A stretch of DNA of 64,000 nucleotides from Schistocerca nitens. Its lineage: Eukaryota > Arthropoda > Insecta > Orthoptera > Acrididae. The position numbers were made by a program, and so were the translations under genes. The notes beneath the pieces were generated by a model that was not told where the DNA came from, did not search any database, and saw nothing but the letters and a program-made list of their open reading frames with translations. This document shows positions 30,711 to 42,316 of the stretch, piece by piece. Where the stretch lies: the NCBI RefSeq assembly GCF_023898315.1, contig NC_064621.1:122907521-122971520 (forward strand). Reading direction: 5' to 3'. The number at the start of each line of letters is the position of its first letter. Positions within the stretch are counted from its first letter, which is position 1.

Positions 30711-30956
30711 CCCCCCCCCCTCCCCATACACACAACATTTTTGAGCCAGAGTTCAAAAGGTTATTGATAAATTATATAAAAATGCATGTGTTACTAATCA
30801 AAAGTAAGTAGCAATGTAAGAAATTCCTGACACTCAGTTCCAAATCGCTTCTTACACTCTAACACATATCTCAGACACAACCGCAAGTTACAAAATGATT
30901 GTAGAAAGATTTACAACAATCATTCACTAAAGGAACAAAGTGCTTTTTGCTGCACT
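29831..30956. other. Likely SHPRH 3' untranslated region and flank
   Basis: No coding frame is seen. The segment lies directly after the SHPRH stop on the minus strand, so at least its right part is likely transcribed. A CT repeat lies at about 30660-30709, followed by a C run. Confidence 0.4.
30660..30721. repeat. CT microsatellite and poly-C
   Basis: About 48 bp of CT repeats followed by 12 C. Confidence 0.95.
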
Positions 30957-31584
30957 TCAAATGCCATCAACAAGACCTTGCAAAGCACTACCTTCCTCTT
31001 CCATTGATGAGTCATTTGTTGATGGCACACTTCCAACTGGCATTACAATGTCCACTGTACTTTGCACTAAATGGTGACCTGTGTCACGGGAGGTTCCAGG
31101 TATAGGATCATAACTGTTTATCTCATCAACATCCAACATAGTTCCAGTATCATTTACACCAGCACTATTGTTACTGCTACCTGCACACTGTAAATCAGTG
31201 ACATGTTCTTGAACTACATCCTGAAACATTTCTGCCGACTGTGACAAAGCACTTGTTGACGGTGTATCCCGTAGTGAAGAAGCTACTTGTTCAGTCTCCT
31301 GTTCATGCTCATACCTTTCGTGTGAAAATCCATGGGCAGAGTTAGGAGCATTATTGTTCATTTGAACTATGTTTGACTGATTATCATTACCATCATCTAA
31401 AGTGACAACAGATGGAGCAGCTGCAGATGTAGCAGCTGCAGCACCTTCAGCATCAGTGAAAAGCCCCATAAGATGATTCAAAGTAATACTGTCATCACTC
31501 CAGTCTTTGGCACCACTATGCATAGCTTCATATATCCTCTCTTCAACGGTTCCTCGTATCAAAAACCGATGAACCGTAGTTTTC
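30957..31584 (-). CDS. SHPRH: SHPRH-like E3 ligase/helicase, last exon
   Basis: This is the C-terminal exon of an SNF2-family helicase with a RING domain that ubiquitinates PCNA in vertebrates and acts in DNA damage tolerance. It begins after the acceptor GCATCACAG at 31585-31593. The first codon is shared with the previous exon and completes Lys. The start KTTVHRFLIRGTVEERIYEA matches helicase motif VI onward of SHPRH (TIVHRFLIKATIEERMQAM in human, from memory). NHLMGLF follows, equal to the ADLADLF segment. After that come about 165 residues rich in Ser, Asn, Asp and Thr with no clear domain. They are longer than the human end, which stops soon after LADLF. Stop is TGA at 30957-30959. Confidence 0.9.
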
Positions 31585-31727
31585 CTGTGATGCAATACAA
31601 CACAACAATTACTTTTGTTACATCTTTGCAGAAATAAAACAATTACACAGTCTGTTCAGTTTAATGTATACTGTTCTTATAAACATGAAATTGTAAGTGT
31701 TGATTAACATAAAGACAACTAACTCAC
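31585..31727 (-). other. Short SHPRH intron
   Basis: On the minus strand the intron starts GTGAGTTAG at 31727 and ends CATCACAG at 31585. It is 143 bp and splits a Lys codon after the second base. Confidence 0.88.
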
Positions 31728-31888
31728 TTTTTTTGCCCGATACGATGCACGCGACCAATAGCTTGCAACTCGTCTGCAGGGTTTAGAATTGGTTCCACCA
31801 ATAAAACGTGTGTGGCCTCTGTAAGATTAAGACCTTTGGCACCAGAACGGACAGGGAGGAGGAGTGCATCCACTCGTAAATCCTTGTT
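31728..31888 (-). CDS. SHPRH: SHPRH-like helicase C-lobe exon
   Basis: The 161-nt exon encodes [20 protein letters not shown], then [20 protein letters not shown] and [13 protein letters not shown]. It covers helicase motifs V and VI of the SNF2 C-lobe. [15 protein letters not shown] and [10 protein letters not shown] are signature stretches of SHPRH. The acceptor TTTTAATTTAG (minus strand) lies just above 31888 and the donor GTGAGT just below 31728. It starts in phase 0 and ends in phase 2, matching both neighbours. Confidence 0.93.
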
Positions 31889-32132
31889 CTAAATTAAAAG
31901 AAGTTTATTAACTTTTGAATGTACCATAATAATAATAATTTTGTTTATATATTCTTACCTAACATATATAGCACATTGGCAGGGAGAAAAAAAGCCAGAG
32001 CTACAAGAGAAGATTTTTGAAAGAGTTACATCTTAATATTTGACCATTCTGGAAAATGAAAATTTTGAATAAAAATAACTCTGAAAATACTACATTTCCA
32101 GAAAAAGGACAGTGCTTGCTTTAAAAAAAAAG

Positions 32133-32161
32133 TAATAATAATAATAATAATAATAATAATA
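32133..32161. repeat. TAA microsatellite
   Basis: About nine units of TAA in the SHPRH intron. Confidence 0.9.
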
Positions 32162-33445
32162 TGAATGAACGATTTAAAAAATGTTTAGTGAGGTGAAATT
32201 TTGATGATCATACGGTTACAGGCACTGTAAAGTATGAATATTTCTTTAAATAAAATGTTTCCATACGAAACATTTACACTAATGTCATCAGCAGATTGTA
32301 AATAATAAAATTTAGTGGAATACTGCATGAGTAAGTTGTTGGTAATTTCATGAACACACAATATAATCATTACTAATGAGGAGAGGTCAGGAAAAATATC
32401 CACCAAAGAGACAATATAACGTGATATGTAGTTGTGAGGCAGAGCTATATTTAAGATGGAACAAATTAAAAACAAGGCACTGAGTGTTAGGGTCATTGGA
32501 CCTGAGAGCTGTAAAACTATAAACCGTCAACAACGTCTTTCCTGTACAAAAGTTCATCACCAGACCCACTATACATTATTATTAACATTAATTCCATTAT
32601 TCCACGAGTTTCAGAGTTTCCACTGAGTTACAGGTCAGCGGTGCAGATCCAGAGGCCACGTTTGGACATGGGTGTGTGCTGTGGGTGCCAACCATTGTTG
32701 AGTGCCTGGACTGTGGCTTTCAAAGAATAAGTAGAGAGAAAGTGATTTTGAGTGCAATGATATAACAATGACTTTTGCTGAAATGAATTTTAATGTGACA
32801 GATTTTCAATTAGCTTTCTTTACACCTTGTACTGGTAGAGGTTATGTATTTTCATGATGATATTAATAAATGGGCAATGAATGTTACTTATAGAACTATC
32901 AATAAATTGCTGGTACATCAAAGAGAGATATTAACTCTGCTTGCAATAAAAGCTCAAGTAATCGAGCAAGGTTTGAGAATGGATGCATTGAATGGCTTTA
33001 ATTTGGAAATGTAGTGCATAACAAGAGTTAAGCAGTAAATCTCTCAACTGGGAATTACAGCTAAAAAGTAATAGGTAGAACTGGACTTTCACAGAGCGAC
33101 ACATGCTGTGAAAGTTCCAGATTTCATCACTGAAGCACTCTTACATATGTACAGTATACCACTGAAAAACTTCCTCATCTCTTACAGCAACTGAAGAATG
33201 TATATTGCACACTAAACGATAACCCTATTAGCTACAGGTCAGTGCTAGAGGAATATTCTATTGGCTGCAGGAATGTGCAGCGAGTGTCATAATGTAATGA
33301 TGATGGTAAGAGTAAGATTTTCAGGGCCAACAACAGCAAGGTCTTTAGTGCCCATATGGAAACATAATAAGATGAGTGTGGAGAAATATCATAAAATTAT
33401 TAACTTAGAACTGTGAAGAGAAATGTAAAGGAAGCTATGAAAAAC

Positions 33446-33496
<51 letters not shown>

Positions 33497-33909
33497 GGCA
33501 ACAATACTCAAAGTGTCAAATCCAGCACTTGGTAAAAGAGGAAAAAAAGCAGTGAAAGAATTGAAAGAAGGCAGCAGATACCTGCGGCTGGCTAATCGCT
33601 GGAAGAAAAATGTGTGAACCAGCCAGTCTGCAACACGCTAAAATCTCCAGCCAAAACGTTTGGGCTAGAGTGCAGACATATCACAAAATTTTAAAAGCTT
33701 CACCACATTCGCCTCATCATGTGATAAAATAGAGGGCTGATCCCCACCTAAATTTGCTTCTGCCCATTTAGCATGAAATAAAATCCACTTAGTTAAAATG
33801 TGGCATACTCTGACTTCTATGCCACAGGCATCATAGACAACAGGTTTCTCTCACCGGAGGAAAAAGCCATGTGTCGTGGGACAGTACCCAATGCGGAAGT
33901 AGGTCAGAG
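32162..33909. other. Intronic sequence without a recognised element
   Basis: No coding frame or transposon end is recognised. An AC microsatellite lies at about 33450-33495. Confidence 0.35.
33450..33495. repeat. AC microsatellite
   Basis: About 23 AC units. Confidence 0.95.
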
Positions 33910-35560
33910 TGCTCATCTACATCTACATTTATACTCTGCAAACCACAGTGAGGTGCATAGCAGAGGATACGGCCCATTGTACCAGTTATTAGGGTTTATT
34001 TCTGTCCCATTCACCTATGGAGCGTGGGAACAATGATCGTTTGAATCATCATTTAAGGATGATTTTTGAAAATTTGTTAATACACTTTCTCGCGACAGTT
34101 TACGTCTATCTTCAAGAATCTTGATATTATAGTCATAGGATACTATGTTTTTTCATTTTGTGAAGTGCACGATTTTACATTTCTGAGCATTTAAAGCAAG
34201 TTGTCAATCTCTGCACCTCTTTGCAATCTTATCAAGATTTGACTGAATATTTATGCTGCTTCTTTCAGACAGTACTTCGTTATAGATAACTGTATCATCT
34301 GTAGAAAGCCTAGTCTACTATTAATATTGCCTGCACAGTCATTAATATACAACATAAACAGCAACCTACTACCCTGGGGCACACCCAAAGTTACTTCTAC
34401 ATCTGATGATGACTCTCCATCCAAGACAACATGATGCAGCCTCCCTACCAAAAAGTCCTCAATCTGGTCACAAATTTCACTTGGTAGCCCATATGACCTT
34501 ACTTCTGACAATAAGTGTAGGTGTGGCTCTGAGTCAAATGCTTTTCAGAAATCAAGAAATATAGCATCTACCTGGATTGCCTTGATCCAAGCCTTTCAGT
34601 ATGTCATGTGAGAAAAGTGAGAGTTGGGTTTCATCTGATCGATGTTTTCGAAATACATGCTGGTTGGTATTGAGGAGGTCATTCTGTTCAAGGTCTGAGT
34701 TCAGAATATGTTCTAAGATTCTACAACAAATCGATGTCGCAGGTATTTGATGGTAGTTTTGTGGCTCACTACTACTACCTTTCTCGTAGATGGGTGTGAG
34801 CTATGCCTTTTTCCAAGAACTGTGTATGGTTTTTTGTTCCTGTCTCATTCACTAGGTACTTGACACTAACATTGGAGCCACTAACAGCCTTTACATACAG
34901 CCACAATTTCTTTGGGTTCTGTGAAAGCTCACAATATTCTGCTACAGAGGCATCATGCATTGCTTCTTGAAAGCCATCAAGTTTCATTCAACATCTCTCT
35001 TATCTACAGCCCTATGCTTTGTTTTACACCTATAATGCAGTAATCTTTTTCTTTAGAAGTTTCTTTACAGTGACTGTATACCATGGAGGTCCCCTCCCAT
35101 TATGAACTTTTCTACTGGGTACATATCTATCCAGTGCATCATCAACTATCCTTTTTAACTTGAGCCAGAGTTCCTTTACATGCTCCTGACCTGTGCTGAA
35201 AGTTTCAAATTCCCCATTTAGATATTACATTACTGATAATTTATCTAGTTTACTGAACATACATATCTTTCTGCTTATTTTGGTTGTCCTTTGTACTTTG
35301 GTAATCATTGTTGCAACAACTGTGTCTTGTTCACATCCTCAAAGAGGTCAGGTCTATTTGTTGCCATTAGATCCAATTTATTTCCATAATGAGTGGGGTT
35401 CCTAACTAACGGTTCCAGGTAGTTTTCAGAGAAAGCATTTAGCAAAGTTTAACAGGATGTCTTATGATGTCCACTATTAACAAAACCATAGCTTTCTCAA
35501 TTAATTGTTGGATGATTAAAGTCTCCACTGATGATTACAATATCACGCCTGAACCGTTCT
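33910..35560 (-). mobile_element. LINE (Jockey/CR1 type), 5'-truncated
   Basis: Minus-strand pieces run from an endonuclease-end region through a linker (LDGFQEAMHDASVAEYCEL, KLWLYVKAVSG, 34775-34987) into reverse transcriptase. That part has GLPSEICDQIEDFLVGRLH, GVPQGSRLLFMLYINDCAG and NSRLGF (34251-34511). The 3' end near 33910 (CATCTACATCTACATTTATA) equals the end at 3270-3300. The element is broken by stops and shifts. It belongs to the SHPRH intron. Confidence 0.82.
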
Positions 35561-35699
35561 CCATTGCGTAACTGCCGCAACAACTGGCCAGCTCACTTCG
35601 AATTCCTTGTCTGGCATTCTTTCTTGATGTGTTTGGATCCTGTTTCATGGGTCTGGCTGCAATTCATCACTGCAACTGCAGCACCACAGTCACGATTAT

Positions 35700-35800
35700 A
35701 ACTGCTGCACCCAGCACTGTGGCATAGCCCAGGGGTTAGCATGTAAACCTGACCTGTAGAAGGTCGTAGGTTAGAATCATGTCAAAAGCAGCAATTTTTT
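35700..35800 (+). mobile_element. Possible tRNA-derived SINE head
   Basis: TGGCATAGCCCAGGGGTTAG resembles a tRNA A box and D-arm. GGTCGTAGGTTAGAATCATG, about 35 bases later, resembles the T-arm with a B box (GGTTCGAATCC with one change). The rest of the element and target duplications were not found. Confidence 0.4.
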
Positions 35801-36393
35801 TTGTTTCTAAACCTAATCAAATGATTTTAATTATTATTTTTATTCAATTAAATGGTTTCAATGTAACATTTTTATTTCTAAATTCTTTGACATGTCATTT
35901 TCATTATTCTATTGACTGTATTTGCTATTATTTTTCTTACTTTTTTTCCCTAATCTGCCTGAGTCGCTTATAACCAAGTGCCAACAAGGATTCTCATCGG
36001 TTGTGTAGTCATTGCGAAGATAGTTTCAAGTAACCAATGATAGTGAGAAATTACAGTTTGCGTTTAGCACTGAAACTGAATTTTTCTGTCTTGCAGTTTG
36101 CTCATAGAGGTTACCTTTAACTGCAGTCAACAAAGCCATCATGATTTTAGTCCTACTGCAGATTGCTGATTGTCATTTTCTCAGATACATCACACATCAC
36201 GAGGTTGTGGTTGGCTTAGGACACAAATTTAAATTCACGGCTACAAAAATAGTAGTCTGCTGCAATTCAATCATTGGTCACTTAAAATCAGCTGTCGACA
36301 GAGCATCTCACATTTCCGACATACCTTCTGGCAGCCAGTTCCAACAATGCTCTGTGTTACACATGAACAGCACTTGTGATTGTGAAGTGGCCC

Positions 36394-36428
<35 letters not shown>

Positions 36429-36729
36429 CCTATAATGCAGCGGTAGCCGGCAGCCAATGTGGCCGCAAGTGACACATATCAACCATGAAGTAATTAAGAC
36501 TATATTCAGATATAAAAAGAACGTGGTGGTGGACCTGAAGTCGGAAGGACTTCACGAGAGAACGGCAATCCCTTGGGCACAGGAAATGTCAGTCTATAGG
36601 GAGGTGGTGTCAACAGCAGTAAATAGGAATCCACATGGTAATGGCATCCAGATGGCTGAGAGTGGGTGAAGGAACTGGTTACTTTAATAAGGAGGCTACA
36701 CACCACTACAACTAACTCCTTGGAACTGC
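35801..36729. other. Intronic sequence without a recognised element
   Basis: AT-rich non-coding sequence. A TG microsatellite lies at about 36395-36427. Confidence 0.35.
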
Positions 36730-37122
36730 TTAGGTGGGAGTTTTCTTAAAACACATCTTTCACTCCCATAACCATCCTAGCTCCCAATCTCCACTAGCAA
36801 CCTGCCCCAGCACCCTAACCTCACTCAGCTTGCACCCAAAGCCTCTTCCTTGCTGTCTTCTCTTTCTTTGTTCCGTCCTCCCCTCCCAATTTGTTTCTCC
36901 TCTCACTGTCATTGCATGCTGCACAAAATCACTGCTGCTGGTATCTGCATCGCATTCTCGTCTCACACGCCTGTTACCTCTACCCCATCCACCATTCTTG
37001 AAACCTCTCTCCTGCTGCCCGCTTTGCTCTTCCCCTTGCCCACTCCATTGATACGACCCCTCATCCCAGTCCAGCTGCAGAACAGCAGCTCCTTCACTGC
37101 CTACTAAGCCAGCATGGTGTAG

Positions 37123-37201
<79 letters not shown>

Positions 37202-37215
37202 GGGGGGGGGGGGAG
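36730..37215 (+). mobile_element. Probable PLE 3' untranslated relic with microsatellites
   Basis: A long CT-rich, coding-free stretch leads into TG (37121-37170), GA (37171-37199) and G runs. The same layout is seen at the 3' part of the second PLE family (42250-42620 on the minus strand). No coding part remains, so the call is tentative. Confidence 0.35.
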
Positions 37216-37230
37216 GAGAGGGGGGGGGGA
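37121..37230. repeat. TG, GA and G microsatellite cluster
   Basis: About 25 TG units, then about 14 GA units, then broken G runs. Confidence 0.95.
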
Positions 37231-38424
37231 CAGCATGGGCACATATGCACGCTCCGGCACAAAAAAGGATTCATCCCGAAGTAACAAGCTTTTCAGCCCC
37301 ATTGATGGGCCTGTCGATGACTCAGTGCCTCTACTGTTTGGCTTGTTACTTTTACTGTTAAAATGTGACCAGTATTTGCGTACTGCAGGACCCTGTCACT
37401 AAGCACCACCTTTGTGAAGTGTGTCTCTTTTTCTGAAGGTATGTTATGGTCCCCTGTTGTAAATGCATTATAGGATTCTGGGTTCAATTGGATATTGAGG
37501 GCGAAGCGAAGCGAGATATTAATTCTTAAGCATGTCGCGTACTCGATTATAGGGCTCAAAATTAGGAAGATGTACTTTTGAGAGTAAAGAAGAGAGGAAT
37601 TTTTCCAGCCACAGGATGAGGTAACCCTCATGCAAGAGAGTGGAACTGATTCATACCACAGTAGCAGATTCAAATAAATAAATTAATGAAACTCTCAGGA
37701 TGAGCCACAAAGAGGAATACATAGTGAACAAAACTGGTCCACAGGAAATATGGGTAATTGTCAGAACAATGAAACTTATTACTAGAAGCAGAAACAGATG
37801 AAAAGGAATACCCAGCTGCAGAAGTACAGAATAGTATATTCTATAACTGTGTCAATTAATTCATGCAGCACACTGAATAAAGTATGAAGTACCTCCTATA
37901 GCTGGAGTAATAATTGCAGAAGTACACTGCTTCCTATAGCAACATTGATGATGAGCTGCTTTAGCAGTCCAGCTTGCTGGTCTCACTGAATCTGGGAGTT
38001 GTGCCACACAGAATTATTTGAAACTAAAATGAATTATGAAAAAAATGTTTTATAGTTGTAATAAGATGACTTTACTTGAAGTGAGTGTCACATACATGCG
38101 CACGTTGATTTTTTGATGCCGATTGATCCTTTATAATATTTCTTGAAAAGAGGAATAATAGAATGTTGACTTTTTGTTGTACAGCCTTTGTAAATTGTAG
38201 AAAATTACTGCATACTATATGACTATGGTTCATCCGATTTGATGTTTTGAAAAAGTTTTTAAAAATGTTTAAGTAAATGTGTTAATAGGATAGAGCACAC
38301 TGGTCCCTTCTGCCAGCTCCACAGCTCCTATAGTCTCCCCATCCCCTCACACATGGAAAGTAAATAAATATAGGAGACAATAAATGTCAATAATTGCTTG
38401 CATAAATTCAGTATGGGCACTGAC
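37231..38424. other. Intronic sequence without a recognised element
   Basis: No frame, inverted repeat or RNA gene recognised. Confidence 0.35.
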
Positions 38425-38900
38425 AATCTGGACATCCTCAAAGAGGTCAGGCCTACATGTTGCCATTAGATCTAATATAATTTCTTCATGAACAGGCTTC
38501 TGAACTATCTGTTCCAGGAAGTTTTCAGAGAAAGCATTTACTAATGTTTTTCAGGATGTCTTGCCAAGCCCACCACTTACAAAACTGTAATTATTTCTGC
38601 TGATTGTTGTACAATTAAAGTTTCCTCTTATGCTGACAATACGATTGCGTAACTTAATTGTAACTTAGGTACTTGTGAAAGTTTTTGGTAACATGTAGGA
38701 GTAAGTCTTGTGATCAACAGAAACATCCAATTACAAGTTCATGCTCAACCTGATACCAAGTCTTGGCCAAACAATCTTGTATGCAGCTTCAATTTCTATC
38801 TTGGCAGATTTGAGTTTGTTGTTTACTGTGATAAGTACATCATCTCCATTTCCCACTAGCCTATCCTTTCGATATATATACACTTAACATCTGTTATTAT
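38425..38900 (-). mobile_element. LINE fragment, same family as 33910-35560
   Basis: The DNA ATCCTCAAAGAGGTCAGGCC and GTTTTCAGAGAAAGCATTTA also occur at about 35335 and 35425 in the LINE there. This copy covers the endonuclease side and extends further upstream. It is broken. Confidence 0.65.
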
Positions 38901-39169
38901 AGGTTATCTGTCTTGAGCTGACTGCAATGTAATTAAAAAGAGTTACACCAGGCACATTTCACTTTTATTTACAAAGCATCTTCTGTGTCAGTGGTGTTTA
39001 TTTACATAGTCTGCACCTTCCCCTCTTGCAAGCAGTGGTTGATGTCGACAGGCTTCATTTTACATCTGCAGTTTTTGGCATTTTGTGTTATTTTTTGCAC
39101 TGCACTATTTATAATTGACTTTGTTAACTGTTTTTCATACATCACTGCTACAGATAAACACTGTAGCAG

Positions 39170-39960
39170 GACAAGGCATGAGGAAATGGAACAGATGAGC
39201 ACTGGATGGGGCGTATGACAAGGATGCTCACCATCACGGAAGCTATTCACCATATACAGAGAAGAACTGATGTGTTAGGCCACATATGATGCAAAAGACA
39301 CTCTAATTGGAGGGGAAAGGATAAAGAATTAATATATGCAAATAATCATGCAGTGCTGGTGGAATCAGAAGCGGAACTATGGAATAAAGATAAAGCAAAG
39401 ACAAAAGTAATGGGAATAAGCACATTTGTAGATAGAAAAAAAAAGGTAGAAGTAAAATCCTATCTGTACCTCAGAAATTTTAATGACATGGAATGGAAGC
39501 TGTACATAAGAAATAATGAGGAACATATTTATGGGAAAGAGAGCATATGAAAAGATGAAGCAGTTACTAACATCTAGAAGAATTCCAATGAAGCCGAGGA
39601 AAATATTTGCAAAATGTTGTGTGGAGTGGAGTTTTTTTACAGAAGTGAATCACAGGGGGGGAATCCAAATGTGGCTATGGAGAAGAATGCTTAAGGTGAA
39701 GTGGACTGACAGATAATGAAGGAAAAAAGAGGGTAAGAAAGAAGATTGTTAGAAGTGGTCAGAAAGAAGAAAAACCTTGTCTGGAACATATACTGTACAT
39801 GAATCGTCCACAACAAAGAATTATAGAGGGAAAAGAGGAAGGAATGAGAGAAAGGGGTAGGAAGAGAATTGGAACAATGGATAAGATTAAGACAAACATG
39901 CAAACAGATGAAGGAAGATTCTCAGAATAGGACATGATCCATAGCCTCCAGTGGGAACAA
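39170..39960 (+). mobile_element. LINE reverse transcriptase C-terminal fragment
   Basis: Broken frames include ELIYANNHAVLVESEAEL (usually YADD at motif C), KVMGIS, AYEKMKQLL and GIQMWLWRRMLKVKWTD. The last is the MWCWRRMLKVKWTD segment common after the reverse transcriptase core. It differs in sequence from the other LINEs in the window. Confidence 0.65.
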
Positions 39961-40479
39961 TATGCTGCAGTACCTGTAAATCACAAATGATGATTTACTA
40001 GGAAGTGTTTTATGCAAGACACTTGTAACTCTGAAAATTCTTGTAAACATATGTTTATTCACATAAACAGAAAGTAAAATTTGTGGCAAATGATTTTTGT
40101 GAATGATTATACAACTGCTAGAATTGTATAAAGAGCAAATACAGATTACAACTGATGCAACAGAACAAAATATGCTTTCTGCAGTGCTTGATGTTTGAAA
40201 CTACACAATATATAATGACAATACAATTAATACAAAAACATGTTTGAATTTTACTTTAAGGTTTAGGACCTAGGTTTGCAAAGTGAGTTTATCTGAGACA
40301 CATGATTTTACTCAGACACAGAGTAAATATGAAATGTTGGCAAATGTATGTACATATAAGTAAACAAACAGGTGAAATGCACAGAGTTTGCACTTGGCTG
40401 GTTTTGTGACACATTCTACATTGGCTTCTTCTACATATTTTCCAAACGCCACAAATCAAAACATTGTAGCTGACTGCTG
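39961..40479. other. Intronic sequence without a recognised element
   Basis: AT-rich and non-coding. Confidence 0.35.
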
Positions 40480-40900
40480 TCCTTTGACAGGAAGAATCTT
40501 GGTTCTTCTTCACTAAAACTTTCAACCTGTTTCCCGTGGCCTAGCTTTCTGTATCAAAGAAACAAACCACTTCCTTCTGTCATCTCTCATCCATTCCCAG
40601 CCCAGTACCAGTTGGATTCCCACTCCCACATCCACAGCCTCATTCCTGTCGCAAGTAAGCGTTCCCAACATCCTACTGACTCCAAACACAGGACCTCGTT
40701 CCTTATACACCCAACAAACTACATCCTTACCAGCACTTATTTCTCCTTCAAGGGGAAGATATATATGAAGCAACCCACAGTGCAGCCATGGGCACTCACA
40801 CAGTGTTGCCCTGTGCTGATCTGTTTATGGGAAACCTTCTTAGCCACTCGAGAAGCACCTTGTCTGGTACAGGCTCATTTATGATACTTTCCTGAAGGAA
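40480..40900 (+). mobile_element. PLE reverse transcriptase relic
   Basis: One frame gives NYILTSTYFSFKGKIYMKQP, which parallels NYILTHNYFSFEGTTYKQI of the second PLE family. A neighbouring frame gives AAMGTHTVLPCADLFMGN, parallel to TAMGTRMAPSYANLFMG (motif B). So this is a decayed PLE fragment. Confidence 0.6.
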
Positions 40901-41679
40901 ACAGCACCAGCTGATCCTATCTGATTAATCAATTACACATATTGAGAAGTTAGATGTCCTCTTACTCCTTGGGTAGCGCTAAGGCTTTTATCTGTCATCT
41001 ATCACATCTTTCACCACTGGTAATGCTTGCCGATGTGAAGCATACCGAGCTGTATCATGGTTCAGGGTGCATGTTAAGATGCTGCCCCCCTACAATTGGC
41101 TGCGTAAGTCAGTTCAGGGGTCACAGGAAGGTAACAGCACACCTACTCCAATAGGACTGAGGTTATAAAGCACTGTTCAACATAACCTTTGAGTCAATGA
41201 GGGTTCTACTTTACTGTGATGTTTATTCGGGATTTGCCTGATTTTACTTTGACTTCTGTTCAACATATTTCATCTGATGGGTTGAATTAGTCAAAAACAT
41301 GTCATGGAGATGACATATTATGAAGATTTTTGCACATAATTGTATCTTTGTAGTTCGTTGACTATACAGTAAATTGCTGTATGTCTTTGAATATCTAGGA
41401 AGACCGGATCTATTTAGACACTTACATCAACTGTTTGCAAGATACTGTGTATGAATAAAGCAAGTTGTTATTACCACAAGTATTTATTTTCCTGAATTCT
41501 TTTATATATTTTTTTCCCCTCCAAACATCTCAGTGCTTTTAAGCTTTACTACCCTTGCAAGAGTTCTCTAATCCCAATGCAAATACTAAAGGAACCAAGA
41601 CCACTCACTTTAAAATTTGTATGCAGTCAGCTTGTATGTCCCAATTATGTTAATTGAGCTCCACCAACAAAGCATTTTC
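40901..41679. other. Intronic sequence without a recognised element
   Basis: No coding or repeat signal recognised. Confidence 0.35.
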
Positions 41680-42201
41680 ATAAAACAACTAGGATGATTT
41701 ATATGTTCAGCAAACTAGGTAAAGAGGCATTAGTGTCCAATCTCAATAAGGAACTCAAAATAGTTAGCTCTTGAGAGGAGCATATACAAGAACTGTGACT
41801 TAAGTTTAAAGGAATAGTTCACAATGTACCTGATATATATGTATGTAGTAAAACAGTTCATGATGGGAAGAAACAGTGATTTCTGCATAATAGTAGTAAA
41901 ATGACACATAGCTCTATAGATACAGAAATGTTAAATGAAACACTGTGGAGAGATCAATGCATAAAAACCTTTGAGGACACAGCAATATATTACTGAAAGA
42001 TCTCTCACAAAGCCCATACCAAATACACTACTGCCTCATTTTGCATCTAACATCCTGAAAGCCACAGATCAAGGCAGTCGGGGAGATACAGTATTTCTCA
42101 TATTCTGAAACAATATTATGAGAAGGAAAGTTGCTACTCACCATACAGCAGAGATGCTGAGTTGCAGATAGGCACAACAAAAAGACTTTCACAGTTGAAG
42201 C

Positions 42202-42223
42202 TTTCAGCCAATGGCCTTCGTCA
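42202..42223 (-). ncRNA. Hammerhead-like motif in PLE2
   Basis: On the minus strand: TTGACGA, extra A, GGCC/GGCT stem around ATT, then GAAAGCTT. The layout equals that of the first family, though the stem sequence is different and C3 of the core is T. Confidence 0.4.
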
Positions 42224-42261
42224 ACAATAGATGCACGCACGCATGCCCACACACACCTGTG

Positions 42262-42269
<8 letters not shown>

Positions 42270-42314
<45 letters not shown>
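42270..42314. repeat. AC microsatellite in PLE2
   Basis: About 22 AC units on the plus strand. Confidence 0.95.

Positions 42315-42316
<2 letters not shown>

Noticed and set aside
36760-37402. Frames with runs of Cys-Val or Thr-His
   Set aside because: They translate TG, GA and G repeats and have no other coding sign.
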